Shown: positions 16,009 through 24,281 of the stretch, in pieces | Numbering within the stretch: the first letter of the stretch is position 1 | Layout of the letters: each line of letters starts with the position of its first letter | Source: Alicyclobacillus sp. ALC3 | Lineage (GTDB): Bacteria; Bacillota; Bacilli; Alicyclobacillales; Alicyclobacillaceae | NCBI RefSeq assembly: GCF_028751195.1 | Contig: NZ_CP066784.1 | Coordinates: forward strand, 4,836,001 to 4,900,000 | DNA: 64,000 nucleotides | Direction: 5' to 3' | Notes under the pieces: model-generated | The model's database searches: none | What the model was told of the DNA's origin: nothing | Seen by the model: only the letters and a program-made list of their open reading frames with translations | Position numbers and translations under genes: made by a program

Positions 16009-16920
16009 ATGCCACGTCGTCGAGAACACAGTGATTCTAAGACTTCTGCGGATTTAGTGGGGACCACGGTACGACTGCAAAAAGTTCTGGCACAAGCGGG
16101 TGTTGCATCAAGGCGAACCTGTGAACAGCTAATCGTTGAAGGGCGCGTCAAGGTCAACGGAGAGGTGTGTACACTTCTGGGTACAAAAGTGAACCCAGCT
16201 ACTGACCGAGTGGAGGTAGACGATGAAATCGTCACTGCTGAAACCTTGGTTGCCTATATGCTGCACAAACCGACCTCCGTTGTCACGACTGTAACCGATC
16301 CGGAAGGCAGGCGGACGGTGCTTGATTTAATGGAGGGTGTCAGCGAACGCGTATTTCCAGTAGGGAGACTGGACTACGACACGACCGGTCTGCTGCTCCT
16401 GTCCAATGACGGCCGTTTAACACATCGACTTCTGCACCCCAGCCACCTGATTGACAAGGTGTACCGCGTGACCGTATTGGACATGCCTGAGCGTCAAGTT
16501 CTGGATCAACTGAGGACCGGGGTACCTTTGGAAGACGGAGTGACGCAGCCCGCAGAGGTGCGGATGTTACGAACGCATCCACGCGAGTCAGTCGTCGAGA
16601 TTACCATTCATGAAGGGCGTAATCGTCAGGTGCGCCGAATGTTTGAAGGTGTAGGACTGGTGGTTAAGCGGTTGAAGCGTGTCCAATTTGGTCCACTTGA
16701 GCTGGGAAACCTCGCGCCTGGGCAGTGGAGACTGCTGACGAGGGAGGAGTGGCAGGCGCTGTACACGAGCGTGGAGCTACAGGTACCGTCATATCCCGTT
16801 GCGAGTGACTATCAGATGAAGTCAGTGGGTTCCGTACACCGCAATCGCACTCATGCCGTGCCAGGCCGAGGCCGTGTGACGCGCGAGCACGTGAGTGACA
16901 GAAACAGAAAACGCAGATGA
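16009..16920 (+). CDS. rluB: 23S rRNA pseudouridine synthase (RluB type)
   Basis: A 303-residue enzyme with an N-terminal S4 RNA-binding domain (RLQKVLAQAGVASRRTCEQLI) and an RsuA-type catalytic domain. The catalytic aspartate lies in VGRLDYDTTGLLLLSNDG. RNRQVRRMFE is the second family motif. It modifies a uridine in 23S rRNA. ATG 16009 is set by GGGAGGA 7-13 bases upstream; earlier in-frame codons overlap the ytfJ terminator. A basic tail of about 40 residues extends beyond the usual end. Confidence 0.92.
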   Translation: MPRRREHSDSKTSADLVGTTVRLQKVLAQAGVASRRTCEQLIVEGRVKVNGEVCTLLGTKVNPATDRVEVDDEIVTAETLVAYMLHKPTSVVTTVTDPEGRRTVLDLMEGVSERVFPVGRLDYDTTGLLLLSNDGRLTHRLLHPSHLIDKVYRVTVLDMPERQVLDQLRTGVPLEDGVTQPAEVRMLRTHPRESVVEITIHEGRNRQVRRMFEGVGLVVKRLKRVQFGPLELGNLAPGQWRLLTREEWQALYTSVELQVPSYPVASDYQMKSVGSVHRNRTHAVPGRGRVTREHVSDRNRKRR

Positions 16921-16955
16921 GTCGTGTAGCGATGTAAGTCAGAATGCGCGGACGG

Positions 16956-16984
16956 TTGCTGCACCGCCACGAGAGAGGCATAAT
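16956..16984 (+). promoter_or_regulatory. Candidate sigma-A promoter of resDE
   Basis: TTGCTG (16956-16961) and CATAAT (16979-16984) with a 17-base spacer, about 36 bases before resD. Confidence 0.55.
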
Positions 16985-17020
16985 AGACAACAGCAGTCGT
17001 TTACGGCAGGGGGTACTTAG

Positions 17021-17728
17021 ATGGATCAACAGCCGCGCATTCTAGTTGTGGATGATGAAGAACGAATTCGCAGACTAGTACGCATGTATTTGGAGCGCAG
17101 TGGCTTTCTGATTGATGAAGCTGAGGACGGGGAAGTGGCTTTACACAAGGCACTCAACCAGCCATACGCACTGATCATCCTCGACCTCATGCTCCCCATC
17201 ATCGACGGTCGTGACGTCTGCGCTCAGGTACGGCAACATCAGGAGACTCCCATCATCATGCTCACCGCCGCGGGAGACGAGGTCAACAGAATTCACGGCT
17301 TTGAACTTGGCGCCGACGACTACGTGGTAAAGCCATTTAGCCCGCGGGAACTTGTTATGCGCGTCAAAGCGTTACTCAAGCGTACAGGTGAGACAGAGTT
17401 TCACCGCCCTGATCTCCAACAAGTGCTGACGTTTCCAGGTTTAGCTGTACATATTGACGCGCGGCGTGTCGAAGTGTTTGACCAAGAGGTGAGTCTGACT
17501 CCGAAGGAGTTCGACCTTCTCGTCTATATGGCGCAGCGGCCAGATAAGGTGTTTAACCGTGAAGAACTGCTGCGCGATGTTTGGAATTACCAGTTCTACG
17601 GAGACCAGCGAACTGTCGACACGCACATCAAGCGACTGCGTGAAAAGCTCGGTCAAGCTTCCGATGACGTCAGCCGATACATCGTGACGGTCTGGGGTGT
17701 CGGGTATAAGTTCGAGGTGCCCGTGTGA
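17021..17728 (+). CDS. resD: Two-component response regulator ResD
   Basis: A 235-residue OmpR/PhoB-type regulator. The receiver domain (about 1-120) has the acidic pair DD11-12, phosphoacceptor D55 (IILDLMLP) and the conserved lysine in DYVVKPFSP. The C-terminal winged helix (about 135-235) includes the RTVDTHIKRLREKL recognition helix. In Bacillus ResD controls respiration and anaerobic genes. It overlaps the kinase gene by four bases. Confidence 0.88.
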   Translation: MDQQPRILVVDDEERIRRLVRMYLERSGFLIDEAEDGEVALHKALNQPYALIILDLMLPIIDGRDVCAQVRQHQETPIIMLTAAGDEVNRIHGFELGADDYVVKPFSPRELVMRVKALLKRTGETEFHRPDLQQVLTFPGLAVHIDARRVEVFDQEVSLTPKEFDLLVYMAQRPDKVFNREELLRDVWNYQFYGDQRTVDTHIKRLREKLGQASDDVSRYIVTVWGVGYKFEVPV

Positions 17729-19473
17729 CAAACAGGATCATCCGACGTGTTTCGAGTAGTATTGTGGCCAAACTGTGGCTGACAATTGTCGCTATGGTTG
17801 TCCTGGTACTACTGGTGTTGACGTTCTTACTCCAACAATTCTTCTCGAATTACATCTATCAGAGTCAAACCTCCAGCCTGCGGCAACTCGCCGTGCGGGT
17901 TCAACAAGTGGAACGAACCTCTGGTCTTGCAGTCGCGCGACGCGTGGCACAGGAGCTTGCCACTGTAGAACCCGCGACGATTGCAATTGCTAGCTCTCCA
18001 CAGTCAATTGCTACGGTACACTCCATCATTGCCACTTTGTCACCGAGCGAACAAAAGGAGTTCCAAACCGGGCAACCCGTTACTGTGGAACACTCCACGC
18101 GGGGAACTCCGATGGTTTCCGTATATGCCTTGTCGGGCTCACACAACGTCGTCGAAGTGGGGCAGCGGACAAGCGTCTTACAAGAACCGCTGGTTACGAT
18201 GCGCAATCTTATTCTGTTCGCGATGGGCTTAGGAATCCTCTTGGCGACTGGTTTAGCCTTTGTCATTTCAAAAAATCTGTCCCGTCCACTGCTGCAAATG
18301 AATGAAGTCGCAGAAGAAATGGCACGAGGAAATTTCGGACGGCGCATCGAAGTAGTAACGCATGACGAAGTTGGCCGCTTGGGCCGTACCTTCAACACCT
18401 TAACCAGCGACCTTGCTGACACCATTCAGACACTTTCCATGGAACGTGACCAGTTGAGCGGTATCCTGTCGTCACTGGAGGACGGCGTACTTGCAACAAA
18501 CGCCGACGGACACATCACGTTAGCGAACCCACCGGCTGTAAGAAGGCTTACCTCGCTCATATTGGCTGAGACAGGCGTGGCAGAGCTGACAAAACTGCCT
18601 GAAGACATGACAAAGTTACAGGACTTCGCTATCGCGCGAGCGACTCCAGTCACGCGGGAAACGAACTGGCAAGGCCGGCACATGATGATCCACATGACTC
18701 CGCTCTACGAGACGGAGACGGCTAGCCTGCGAGGCATCGTTTTTGTGCTCCGGGACATCACTGAGGAACGTCGCCTAGACCGATTGCGCAAAGACTTCAT
18801 TGCGAATGTGTCGCACGAATTGCGTACTCCGCTTAGCATGATGCAAGGTTATACTGAGGCCTTGCTGGACGAGTTTGGTGATGACCCAGAACAACGTCGT
18901 GAACTTACCGCAATTATTCACGACGAAACCCTGCGGATGCGCAGACTAGTCAACAGCTTACTCGACTTGGCACAACTCGAGTCCGGGCAGTTCCAAATGA
19001 ATTTTGCAGATACTGACTTAGCTGCATTAGTACGCTGGGTAACGCGTAAATTCTATACATTGGCGCACGACCGCGGGATCCGATTGAAGGTGGAGGTTCC
19101 AGACGAAGCCGTCGTGGTCCAAGGAGACGCTGACCGTCTTGAGCAGGTTTTCACCAACCTGATTGACAACGCTCTGAGGCATACGCAAGATGGCGGAACC
19201 GTGACGGTCGATGTGAGTCACAGCGAGCGTTACGCGAACGTCCGTGTGGCTGATACCGGGACCGGAATTCCAGAAGAGGATTTGCCCTACATCTGGGAGC
19301 GTTTCTACAAAGCCGACAAAGCGCGAACACGCAAGGACGCAGGCATCGGGCTAGGTCTGCCGATCACAAGACATATTGTACTTGAACACCATGGCGACGT
19401 GATCGTTGAAAGTGAACTAAGTCGCGGCACCAGGTTCACGGTCGCACTGCCGCTATCACATCCGCCAAGCTAG
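17725..19473 (+). CDS. resE: Sensor histidine kinase ResE
   Basis: A 582-residue membrane kinase. Two transmembrane helices (about 15-40 and 155-180) flank an extracytoplasmic sensor region; HAMP, PAS-like and kinase domains follow. The phosphoacceptor histidine is in NVSHELRTPLS. ATP-binding motifs NLIDNALRHT, DTGTGIPEED and GIGLGLPITRHI are intact. GTG 17725 overlaps the resD stop, so the pair is coupled. WalK is the alternative identity, but the missing yycHIJ neighbours and the location after rluB favour ResE. Confidence 0.88.
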   Translation: MTNRIIRRVSSSIVAKLWLTIVAMVVLVLLVLTFLLQQFFSNYIYQSQTSSLRQLAVRVQQVERTSGLAVARRVAQELATVEPATIAIASSPQSIATVHSIIATLSPSEQKEFQTGQPVTVEHSTRGTPMVSVYALSGSHNVVEVGQRTSVLQEPLVTMRNLILFAMGLGILLATGLAFVISKNLSRPLLQMNEVAEEMARGNFGRRIEVVTHDEVGRLGRTFNTLTSDLADTIQTLSMERDQLSGILSSLEDGVLATNADGHITLANPPAVRRLTSLILAETGVAELTKLPEDMTKLQDFAIARATPVTRETNWQGRHMMIHMTPLYETETASLRGIVFVLRDITEERRLDRLRKDFIANVSHELRTPLSMMQGYTEALLDEFGDDPEQRRELTAIIHDETLRMRRLVNSLLDLAQLESGQFQMNFADTDLAALVRWVTRKFYTLAHDRGIRLKVEVPDEAVVVQGDADRLEQVFTNLIDNALRHTQDGGTVTVDVSHSERYANVRVADTGTGIPEEDLPYIWERFYKADKARTRKDAGIGLGLPITRHIVLEHHGDVIVESELSRGTRFTVALPLSHPPS

Positions 19474-19497
19474 TCTGCATGGAGGAGGGAAATCCGC

Positions 19498-19662
19498 GTG
19501 GGATGGGTATACTATGGAAAACTTGTCGATACCAAGTTTCAAGCGGACTGCCTGGTCGCTCGCTTGGAGAACGCCGAAGGTTGGCTGTACCGTCACGTCC
19601 CAAAGTATATTGGGGTGTACCAAACAAGACGTGGACGGTACGGGGTAAAGATTCTCTGGTGA
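19498..19662 (+). CDS. Small protein with a TRRGxYGV motif (paralogue of 24028-24216)
   Basis: A 54-residue frame starting at GTG 19498 behind GGAGGAGGG (19481-19489). The product begins GWVYYGKLVDTK and ends YQTRRGRYGVKILW. The gene at 24028 encodes the same layout: SWVY...L.D.K at the start and FRTRRGNYGVRY near the end. Two independent copies with good ribosome binding sites argue that the frame is real. I do not recognise the family. It could be a small beta-barrel or nucleic-acid-binding protein given its basic and aromatic residues; this is speculation. Confidence 0.7.
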   Translation: MGWVYYGKLVDTKFQADCLVARLENAEGWLYRHVPKYIGVYQTRRGRYGVKILW

Positions 19663-19686
19663 GAGGTTGTCTGGGAAAGGACGATT

Positions 19687-20142
19687 ATGGCTGAAAAAGG
19701 CGAAACGGCTTGGCCTACACTGCCATCGGAGTTAGCGCATCGAGTTTCGATGCGTTGGCTGACAATTGAATCACTGCGCGTTTTACTCGAAAGGCAGTCC
19801 CTTGGAATCGCGCCCGAACGAGTGCTGTTGTTCACAGGCGCGGGGGTTGTTGAAGGTGAGTTAACAGACATTGCTGACACCTACGAGCAAAGTGTAGACA
19901 GTGCAAACCTGCAAGTCGACGTCGCGTCAGCCACTGCGCATATTCGTACTGACCTGTGGCAGGTGTTTGCCGACAAAGATGGCGAGCTCGAACCTGTCGA
20001 CACAGCTCCAATCGTAAGGTTACAAAATGCGGTCATCCACACCTCCAATGCGACGATCCACACCCAGGAACTTGCAGTGTTCGCGAATGAAGTCATTGGC
20101 TTTACGACAGTACGGTCGTCAATGTGGAGCGCGCAACAGTGA
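19687..20142 (+). CDS. Hypothetical protein, 151 residues
   Basis: Not recognised. The protein is acidic, has no signal peptide or membrane helix, and looks beta-rich, with a C-terminal repeat-like run RLQNAVIHTSNATIHTQELAVF. An internal LLFTGAGVVEGELTDI suggests a small barrel fold. It follows the TRRGxYGV small protein after 24 bases (AAAGGACG precedes the ATG) and converges on the XRE regulator gene. It may form an operon with the small gene. Confidence 0.6.
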   Translation: MAEKGETAWPTLPSELAHRVSMRWLTIESLRVLLERQSLGIAPERVLLFTGAGVVEGELTDIADTYEQSVDSANLQVDVASATAHIRTDLWQVFADKDGELEPVDTAPIVRLQNAVIHTSNATIHTQELAVFANEVIGFTTVRSSMWSAQQ

Positions 20143-20191
20143 GGTCCGATGCACGTATCAAGTACACACACCGGACCACATCAATCGCCGT

Positions 20192-20590
20192 TTATTCAAA
20201 AGCCTGCAAGCGTGTTTGCGACAGCAGGTCAATAACGAGGCACAATAGGTCTGCGTCTTCCCTTGGTAAGGTACTCATCCGATGGGCAGCATTGAGGTAC
20301 AGTTCAGCGTCTTCATTGAGGACGAAATTTTGTAAGTGCACCGGCAACTCTTCGGCAGAAGTGCGCATTTTCGGTGGCCGCAACACGACACTTTCATCAC
20401 AGAGAGCCAGCAATCCGACGCCCAGTGCGTCTGCCATTTTGCGGGCGTAATCTAGAGACGGAAAGCGCTTTCCACGCTCAATCGACGAAATGTGCGGCGT
20501 GGAAATACCAGAGCGAAGTGACAACTCCTGCTGCGACCAGTTTCTTTCCTGCCGAATCCTCTTCACGCGTTCCCCGAAAGCTGTGTTCAT
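20192..20590 (-). CDS. XRE-family transcriptional regulator
   Basis: A 132-residue protein. The N-terminal helix-turn-helix (about residues 8-62: RVKRIRQERNWSQQELSLRSG, then ISTPHISSIERGKRFPS) is of the lambda-repressor type. The C-terminal part (residues 75-132) is helical and may mediate oligomerisation or signal binding. It is divergent from the sirtuin gene across a 116-bp AT-rich spacer carrying repeats, so it may control itself and the sirtuin. Targets are not known. Confidence 0.85.
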   Translation of the reverse strand: MNTAFGERVKRIRQERNWSQQELSLRSGISTPHISSIERGKRFPSLDYARKMADALGVGLLALCDESVVLRPPKMRTSAEELPVHLQNFVLNEDAELYLNAAHRMSTLPREDADLLCLVIDLLSQTRLQAFE

Positions 20591-20628
20591 CTGGATGGCC
20601 TCCTCATGGGAGAGTAGGAATATGTAGC

Positions 20629-20676
20629 CAGTTCAATATAAGTCCGTTATAGAAAAATGTAAATATCACAGTTCAA
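20629..20676. promoter_or_regulatory. Repeats in the XRE/sirtuin divergent spacer, candidate operator
   Basis: CAGTTCAA occurs twice, at 20629-20636 and 20669-20676, exactly 40 bp apart. Between them TATAA-GTCCG-TTATA (20637-20651) is an inverted repeat. The spacer is far more AT-rich than its surroundings. Binding by the adjacent XRE protein is an inference. Confidence 0.35.
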
Positions 20677-20706
20677 ATTTGGTAAAAAAGTACTATGGGG
20701 TGACTT

Positions 20707-21441
20707 GTGACGGAATTACCGTTGGAAGCATGGAAAAGTAAAATTACGAAATCCAAGTTCATTGTGGCCGTGACCGGAGCGGGAATTAGTTCAGCGAGCG
20801 GTTTACCACTTATCGACGAAACGATATCTAACATGCCACTTCGAGACTTCTTTCGCGCAGACCTTCTGCTAGAAAACCCCGAGCGTTACTATGACGCTTA
20901 TCGTAAGGTGCAGTTGCAGTGGCGAAGCGTTGCTCCGAATCAAGCCCATCTGGCTCTGGCAAATTACGGTGTTTGGGTGATCACTCAAAACATTGATGGG
21001 CTACACCGCGACGCTGGTACGCAGCACCTAATTGAACTGCATGGAAACCTGCGAGAACTTCGGTGTCCCGTGTGTGACACGAAGCACAGCACAAAAATGG
21101 TCTGGCAAGTCACTGTGCCACAGTGTCCGGGTTGCGGACATGTACTTTATCCCGGGATCACGTTGGAGGGCGAAGAAGTTCGGCATTTCGCGCGGGCTGT
21201 TGACTGGGTAGGTCGCGCACATGTCGTACTCGTGATTGGTACGAACCTCGAGATGCACCCGGTGCGACTCTTGCCAAGTGTTGCTCGTAACAATGACGCC
21301 ACAGTGATGGTCATCAACAACAGCGCAGAACAGGTGTTGCCTCAACTGCTTTCAATCCGATCACAAGTACTAGCACTGCAGCCCGCAAGCGATAACAGCG
21401 TTCGCCCGAAAAATGCAGAAGACAGTGAGGACCAACGCTAG
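20707..21441 (+). CDS. Sirtuin (NAD-dependent deacylase family), variant motif
   Basis: A 244-residue Sir2-fold protein. GAGIS (residues 24-28), TQNIDGLH (93-100), the catalytic histidine H112 in ELHGN, two zinc CxxC pairs (C120/C123 and C140/C143) and GTNLEMHP are present. The canonical segment after GAGIS, which should read GIPDFR, reads instead GLPLIDETISNMPLRDFF: the PDFR tetrad whose arginine contacts NAD is absent. Deacylase activity, an altered acyl preference or another NAD reaction are all possible. GTG 20707 is used; it has a weak ribosome binding site. Confidence 0.8.
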   Translation: MTELPLEAWKSKITKSKFIVAVTGAGISSASGLPLIDETISNMPLRDFFRADLLLENPERYYDAYRKVQLQWRSVAPNQAHLALANYGVWVITQNIDGLHRDAGTQHLIELHGNLRELRCPVCDTKHSTKMVWQVTVPQCPGCGHVLYPGITLEGEEVRHFARAVDWVGRAHVVLVIGTNLEMHPVRLLPSVARNNDATVMVINNSAEQVLPQLLSIRSQVLALQPASDNSVRPKNAEDSEDQR

Positions 21442-21579
21442 TGCCAGAATGAGCAGCAAAGAGCGTGAAATGCCACATGCAACTGCCGACATGTCACTCG
21501 TAGTCTAGGATTTACCTATTTCATTCTCGGGTCCGGTTCGATATAATCTATTCAGACTTTCCCATATCCTTTTTCACGC

Positions 21580-21618
21580 AACGCCCCCTAATCCGGTTGG
21601 TTTACCACAGGGGGCGTT
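21580..21618 (+). other. 10-bp inverted repeat in the leader of the 21653 gene
   Basis: AACGCCCCCT (21580-21589) pairs perfectly with AGGGGGCGTT (21609-21618) across 19 bases. The T-rich stretch precedes rather than follows it, and a TATAAT (21542-21547) lies upstream. It therefore looks like a 5' leader hairpin or binding site rather than a terminator. Confidence 0.45.
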
Positions 21619-21652
21619 CGTGTATACTGGAGGCACGAAAGGGCGGTTGGTC

Positions 21653-22018
21653 ATGCTACATCATGGACTCATTACAGAGCAAAGTCGGAAAGCCAAGGCA
21701 GCGCGGAACCTGTACGAATCACTCCGGCACAAAGTACATAAGACAGACTGGCTACCAGAACTTCAGTGGGATCACGTCGCTGCAGTCGAAGGTGTACCTG
21801 TACCCATTCGAGAACGACATAAGGTATTGAACCTGCGCCTTCATGATGAACACCTCAGTCCTTATTTTAAAACGGATATGAACTTGTTCCACATGATGAT
21901 GATGGACGACGATGTCGAGATGACTATCTATCGCGCTGCACCGGGTTGGTTGTTTGTGTTCGACGGCATCCCAGAAGGGCCAAAGCCGTTCGGTCAGCAA
22001 GGGTTCGATCCACGCTAG
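21653..22018 (+). CDS. Hypothetical protein, 121 residues
   Basis: Not recognised. The protein is soluble and rich in His, Met and Asp (for example FHMMMMDDDVEM), with a C-terminal YRAAPGWLFVFDGIPEGPKPFG. ATG 21653 is chosen; AAAGGGCGG precedes it, though GTG 21620 is in frame further upstream. Its stop overlaps the end of prsW on the opposite strand by four bases. A GC-rich hairpin lies in its leader. Confidence 0.6.
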   Translation: MLHHGLITEQSRKAKAARNLYESLRHKVHKTDWLPELQWDHVAAVEGVPVPIRERHKVLNLRLHDEHLSPYFKTDMNLFHMMMMDDDVEMTIYRAAPGWLFVFDGIPEGPKPFGQQGFDPR

Positions 22019-22686
22019 ACACGCACTGTATGAAGCGTCGCACGGCGATAACGGTCAAGGATGTGCAGACACACTTCCACTAGGGCCAAAAGATAAACGA
22101 CGAGACATGCATCCGCCCACAGCGTGGATGAGAGGGCAAAACTGTCGTAAACTCCGTGTGCGCCTGCTGGCACGATGTACGCCAGAGCGCGGTTGCCTGA
22201 GTTCCAGATGGAACGCGCAAAGAAGTGTCCCATAATAATACCAAACATGAGGTGCGCTGGAACTGCTGTTACAGACCTCAGCACTGCTGTGTTGAAGCCG
22301 GAACTAGTGACGTACAGCACGTTTTCCACCGCTGCGAAACCAAGCGCCGTAGCACCCGAATAAATGAGACAGTCCAGCGGTTCCACGACTAGTCCGCGTG
22401 CAATGGCTCCGCGTTCAACAATGGCTGCTTTGAGAAACTCCTCTACCAAACCTGCGATGAAGAAGGCAGTGAGGATACTAGCTTGCCATCCAGCCCCGAG
22501 TTCGGTTCGCCCGCCAAGCATTGCGCGTTCAAGCAGACCGGCCGGCAGAACAATCCCTGCGCCAAGCAAGAAGAGGCGAAATACTGCTCGCTTCGGTTCT
22601 GGGTGAATGCGATCTCTCGTGTACAACCAAGCCATCAAAACCAATACCGGGACTAAAGCAAGGGCCGCGTAAGTGATTGTTTCCAC
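22015..22686 (-). CDS. prsW: PrsW intramembrane metalloprotease
   Basis: A 223-residue polytopic membrane protein with about seven helices. Family motifs are EEFLK (the EExxK motif, in GLVEEFLKA), GFAAVEN, HLMFGIIMGHF and AHGVYDS, which carry the presumed metal-binding glutamates and histidines. In Bacillus PrsW makes the first cut in the anti-sigma factor RsiW. No rsiW or sigW is in the window. In Bacillus it lies close to sleB and gudB; here these are about 12-14 kb away. Confidence 0.92.
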   Translation of the reverse strand: METITYAALALVPVLVLMAWLYTRDRIHPEPKRAVFRLFLLGAGIVLPAGLLERAMLGGRTELGAGWQASILTAFFIAGLVEEFLKAAIVERGAIARGLVVEPLDCLIYSGATALGFAAVENVLYVTSSGFNTAVLRSVTAVPAHLMFGIIMGHFFARSIWNSGNRALAYIVPAGAHGVYDSFALSSTLWADACLVVYLLALVEVCLHILDRYRRATLHTVRV

Positions 22687-22818
22687 CTCCTGTTGCTTTG
22701 TGACGCTGGCGTTTTGAGTGTACCCGCAGCAGCGAACAGCGATACCTTTTGACGGTAGTGTTGCAAATCAGGCGTGACATGCTAGATTGAAAAGGCAAAG
22801 TTCTAGGGGGACGATCAG

Positions 22819-23670
22819 ATGACGGAGCAATTAACTGGATACTTGCGTGAGCTAAATCATAGCTGGCATGCACCGATTCAATATGAAATAGTGACTGAGG
22901 AAGGGACGTTGCCCCTTAACGACCTGATTGGAACGGGAATACAACTGCGTTTTACAGGCGAGAAGAAGTGTATCGCCTGCGGGCGCAGTGTCAAGAAACT
23001 CTATCAGAATGGTTACTGCTTCCCGTGCGTGACGACTCTGGCGGAGTGTGATCTTTGTATCGTGAAACCGCATGAGTGCCACTTTCATAAAGGCACCTGT
23101 CGCGACGAATCTTTTGGGCAATCACATTGCATGATTCCACACTATGTGTATCTTGCGTTTAGCAGCGACGTCAAAGTAGGCCTGACTCGCAAGGGGAGAG
23201 AGTTTAGGCGATGGGTCGACCAAGGCGCGAGTGCTGCAGTCCTGTTAGCCGAAACAACAACCCGCAAACAGGCCGGAGAGTTGGAAATGACGCTGACGGC
23301 CATTATGCCCGACAAAACGAACTGGCGAAAGATGTTGTCGGTCCGAGATGTTTCTAGTGAAATTGTCGACACTTTGTCACAGACGCGCAGAACGGCCTTG
23401 GAGTTTCTCGCATCTCGCCAAGAACTCGCAGAGGTCATGCCTGACAGAGAAATCCATACTTTCGTCTACCCTCGAGTCGATGTCGAAGTCGCCCTCAAGT
23501 CGCTGTCTTTGGATAAAGAACCAGTGTTAGAAGGTCGTTTGGTCGGCATCAAAGGCCAGTATCTGCTGTTTCCTCACGGAGTGTTCAACGTTAAGAAGCA
23601 CGCTGGCATGCGCGTAGAGATGGTGACCGAAGAGAGCGGCACCGCGGAAGCATCAGCCACCCTGCTCTAA
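22819..23670 (+). CDS. DUF2797 protein
   Basis: A 283-residue cytoplasmic protein. Cysteine clusters KKCIACGRSVKKLYQNGYC and CDLCIVKPHECHFHKGTC probably bind zinc. VYLAFSSDVKVGLTR followed by RWVDQGA resembles a GIY-YIG-like core and is diagnostic of DUF2797. No activity is established. A possible promoter, TTGCAA-16-TAGATT, lies at 22761-22788. Its last 18 bases overlap a convergent DUF1450 gene. Confidence 0.85.
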   Translation: MTEQLTGYLRELNHSWHAPIQYEIVTEEGTLPLNDLIGTGIQLRFTGEKKCIACGRSVKKLYQNGYCFPCVTTLAECDLCIVKPHECHFHKGTCRDESFGQSHCMIPHYVYLAFSSDVKVGLTRKGREFRRWVDQGASAAVLLAETTTRKQAGELEMTLTAIMPDKTNWRKMLSVRDVSSEIVDTLSQTRRTALEFLASRQELAEVMPDREIHTFVYPRVDVEVALKSLSLDKEPVLEGRLVGIKGQYLLFPHGVFNVKKHAGMRVEMVTEESGTAEASATLL

Positions 23671-23901
23671 CTCTGAGGACAGTCGCTCTCGAACTACGTT
23701 CAGTAAATCGGTGAGGTGCGGTTCGCTGACGACCGCACCGTCAAGCATGACGTAAGGCTGACGCGCGCACAGATCACACTCTGAAAGGCAACTGTTTTCC
23801 AGCACAGACAAACCAGGGATTTCCTCTTCCAAATTGAACAGTTCTGTCGTACACGCTGCGTTCGCGTCACAGACTTCGATCAGTGCCCACCCGACGTACA
23901 C
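23653..23901 (-). CDS. DUF1450 protein (YuzB-like)
   Basis: An 82-residue protein. VCDANAAC at the start and CLSECDLCARQPYVMLDG in the middle match the DUF1450 family, which resembles thioredoxin-like ferredoxins and probably binds an iron-sulfur cluster or forms disulfides. Start is GTG 23901 with GGGAGG nine bases upstream. A second, more distant DUF1450 gene lies 380 bp away on the plus strand. Confidence 0.75.
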   Translation of the reverse strand: MYVGWALIEVCDANAACTTELFNLEEEIPGLSVLENSCLSECDLCARQPYVMLDGAVVSEPHLTDLLNVVRERLSSELEQGG

Positions 23902-24027
23902 ACTTTCAACCTCCCGCGAAAGTCACTCCTGAGTAGTGTAGCACCTCGTATTCCATCTAATCCAACCGCTACAGCACATGTCATCAGCTCGATCCGGTTA
24001 GACTACGGCTTCAAAGGGGGGCAACCG

Positions 24028-24216
24028 ATGTCTTGGGTGTACGAGGCGCAGTTGTACGACTCGAAATCAGTCGCTGCGTACGTGGCCATGTGCGTTCGAG
24101 ATGACCGCCTCTTACGAGGTGATGGCCCCGTCAAGGTGCAGGTGTTTAGAACCAGACGAGGCAACTACGGTGTTCGGTACCGCGCTCAGCCACCCTTATC
24201 GCGAGAGGTGACCTGA
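24028..24216 (+). CDS. Small protein with a TRRGxYGV motif (paralogue of 19498-19662)
   Basis: A 62-residue protein beginning SWVYEAQLYDSK and containing VFRTRRGNYGVRYR. It is clearly related to the 54-residue product at 19498. ATG 24028 follows AAAGGGGGG by a usual spacing. Between the two motifs the protein is variable, so the conserved ends define the family. Not recognised beyond the paralogy. It lies between two DUF1450 genes. Confidence 0.7.
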   Translation: MSWVYEAQLYDSKSVAAYVAMCVRDDRLLRGDGPVKVQVFRTRRGNYGVRYRAQPPLSREVT

Positions 24217-24281
24217 CACCGCGTCTCAAGTGCGCTACAATAGCGATCGAGGTTGTGTGTGCACGAAAGGGGCCGGTGGAG

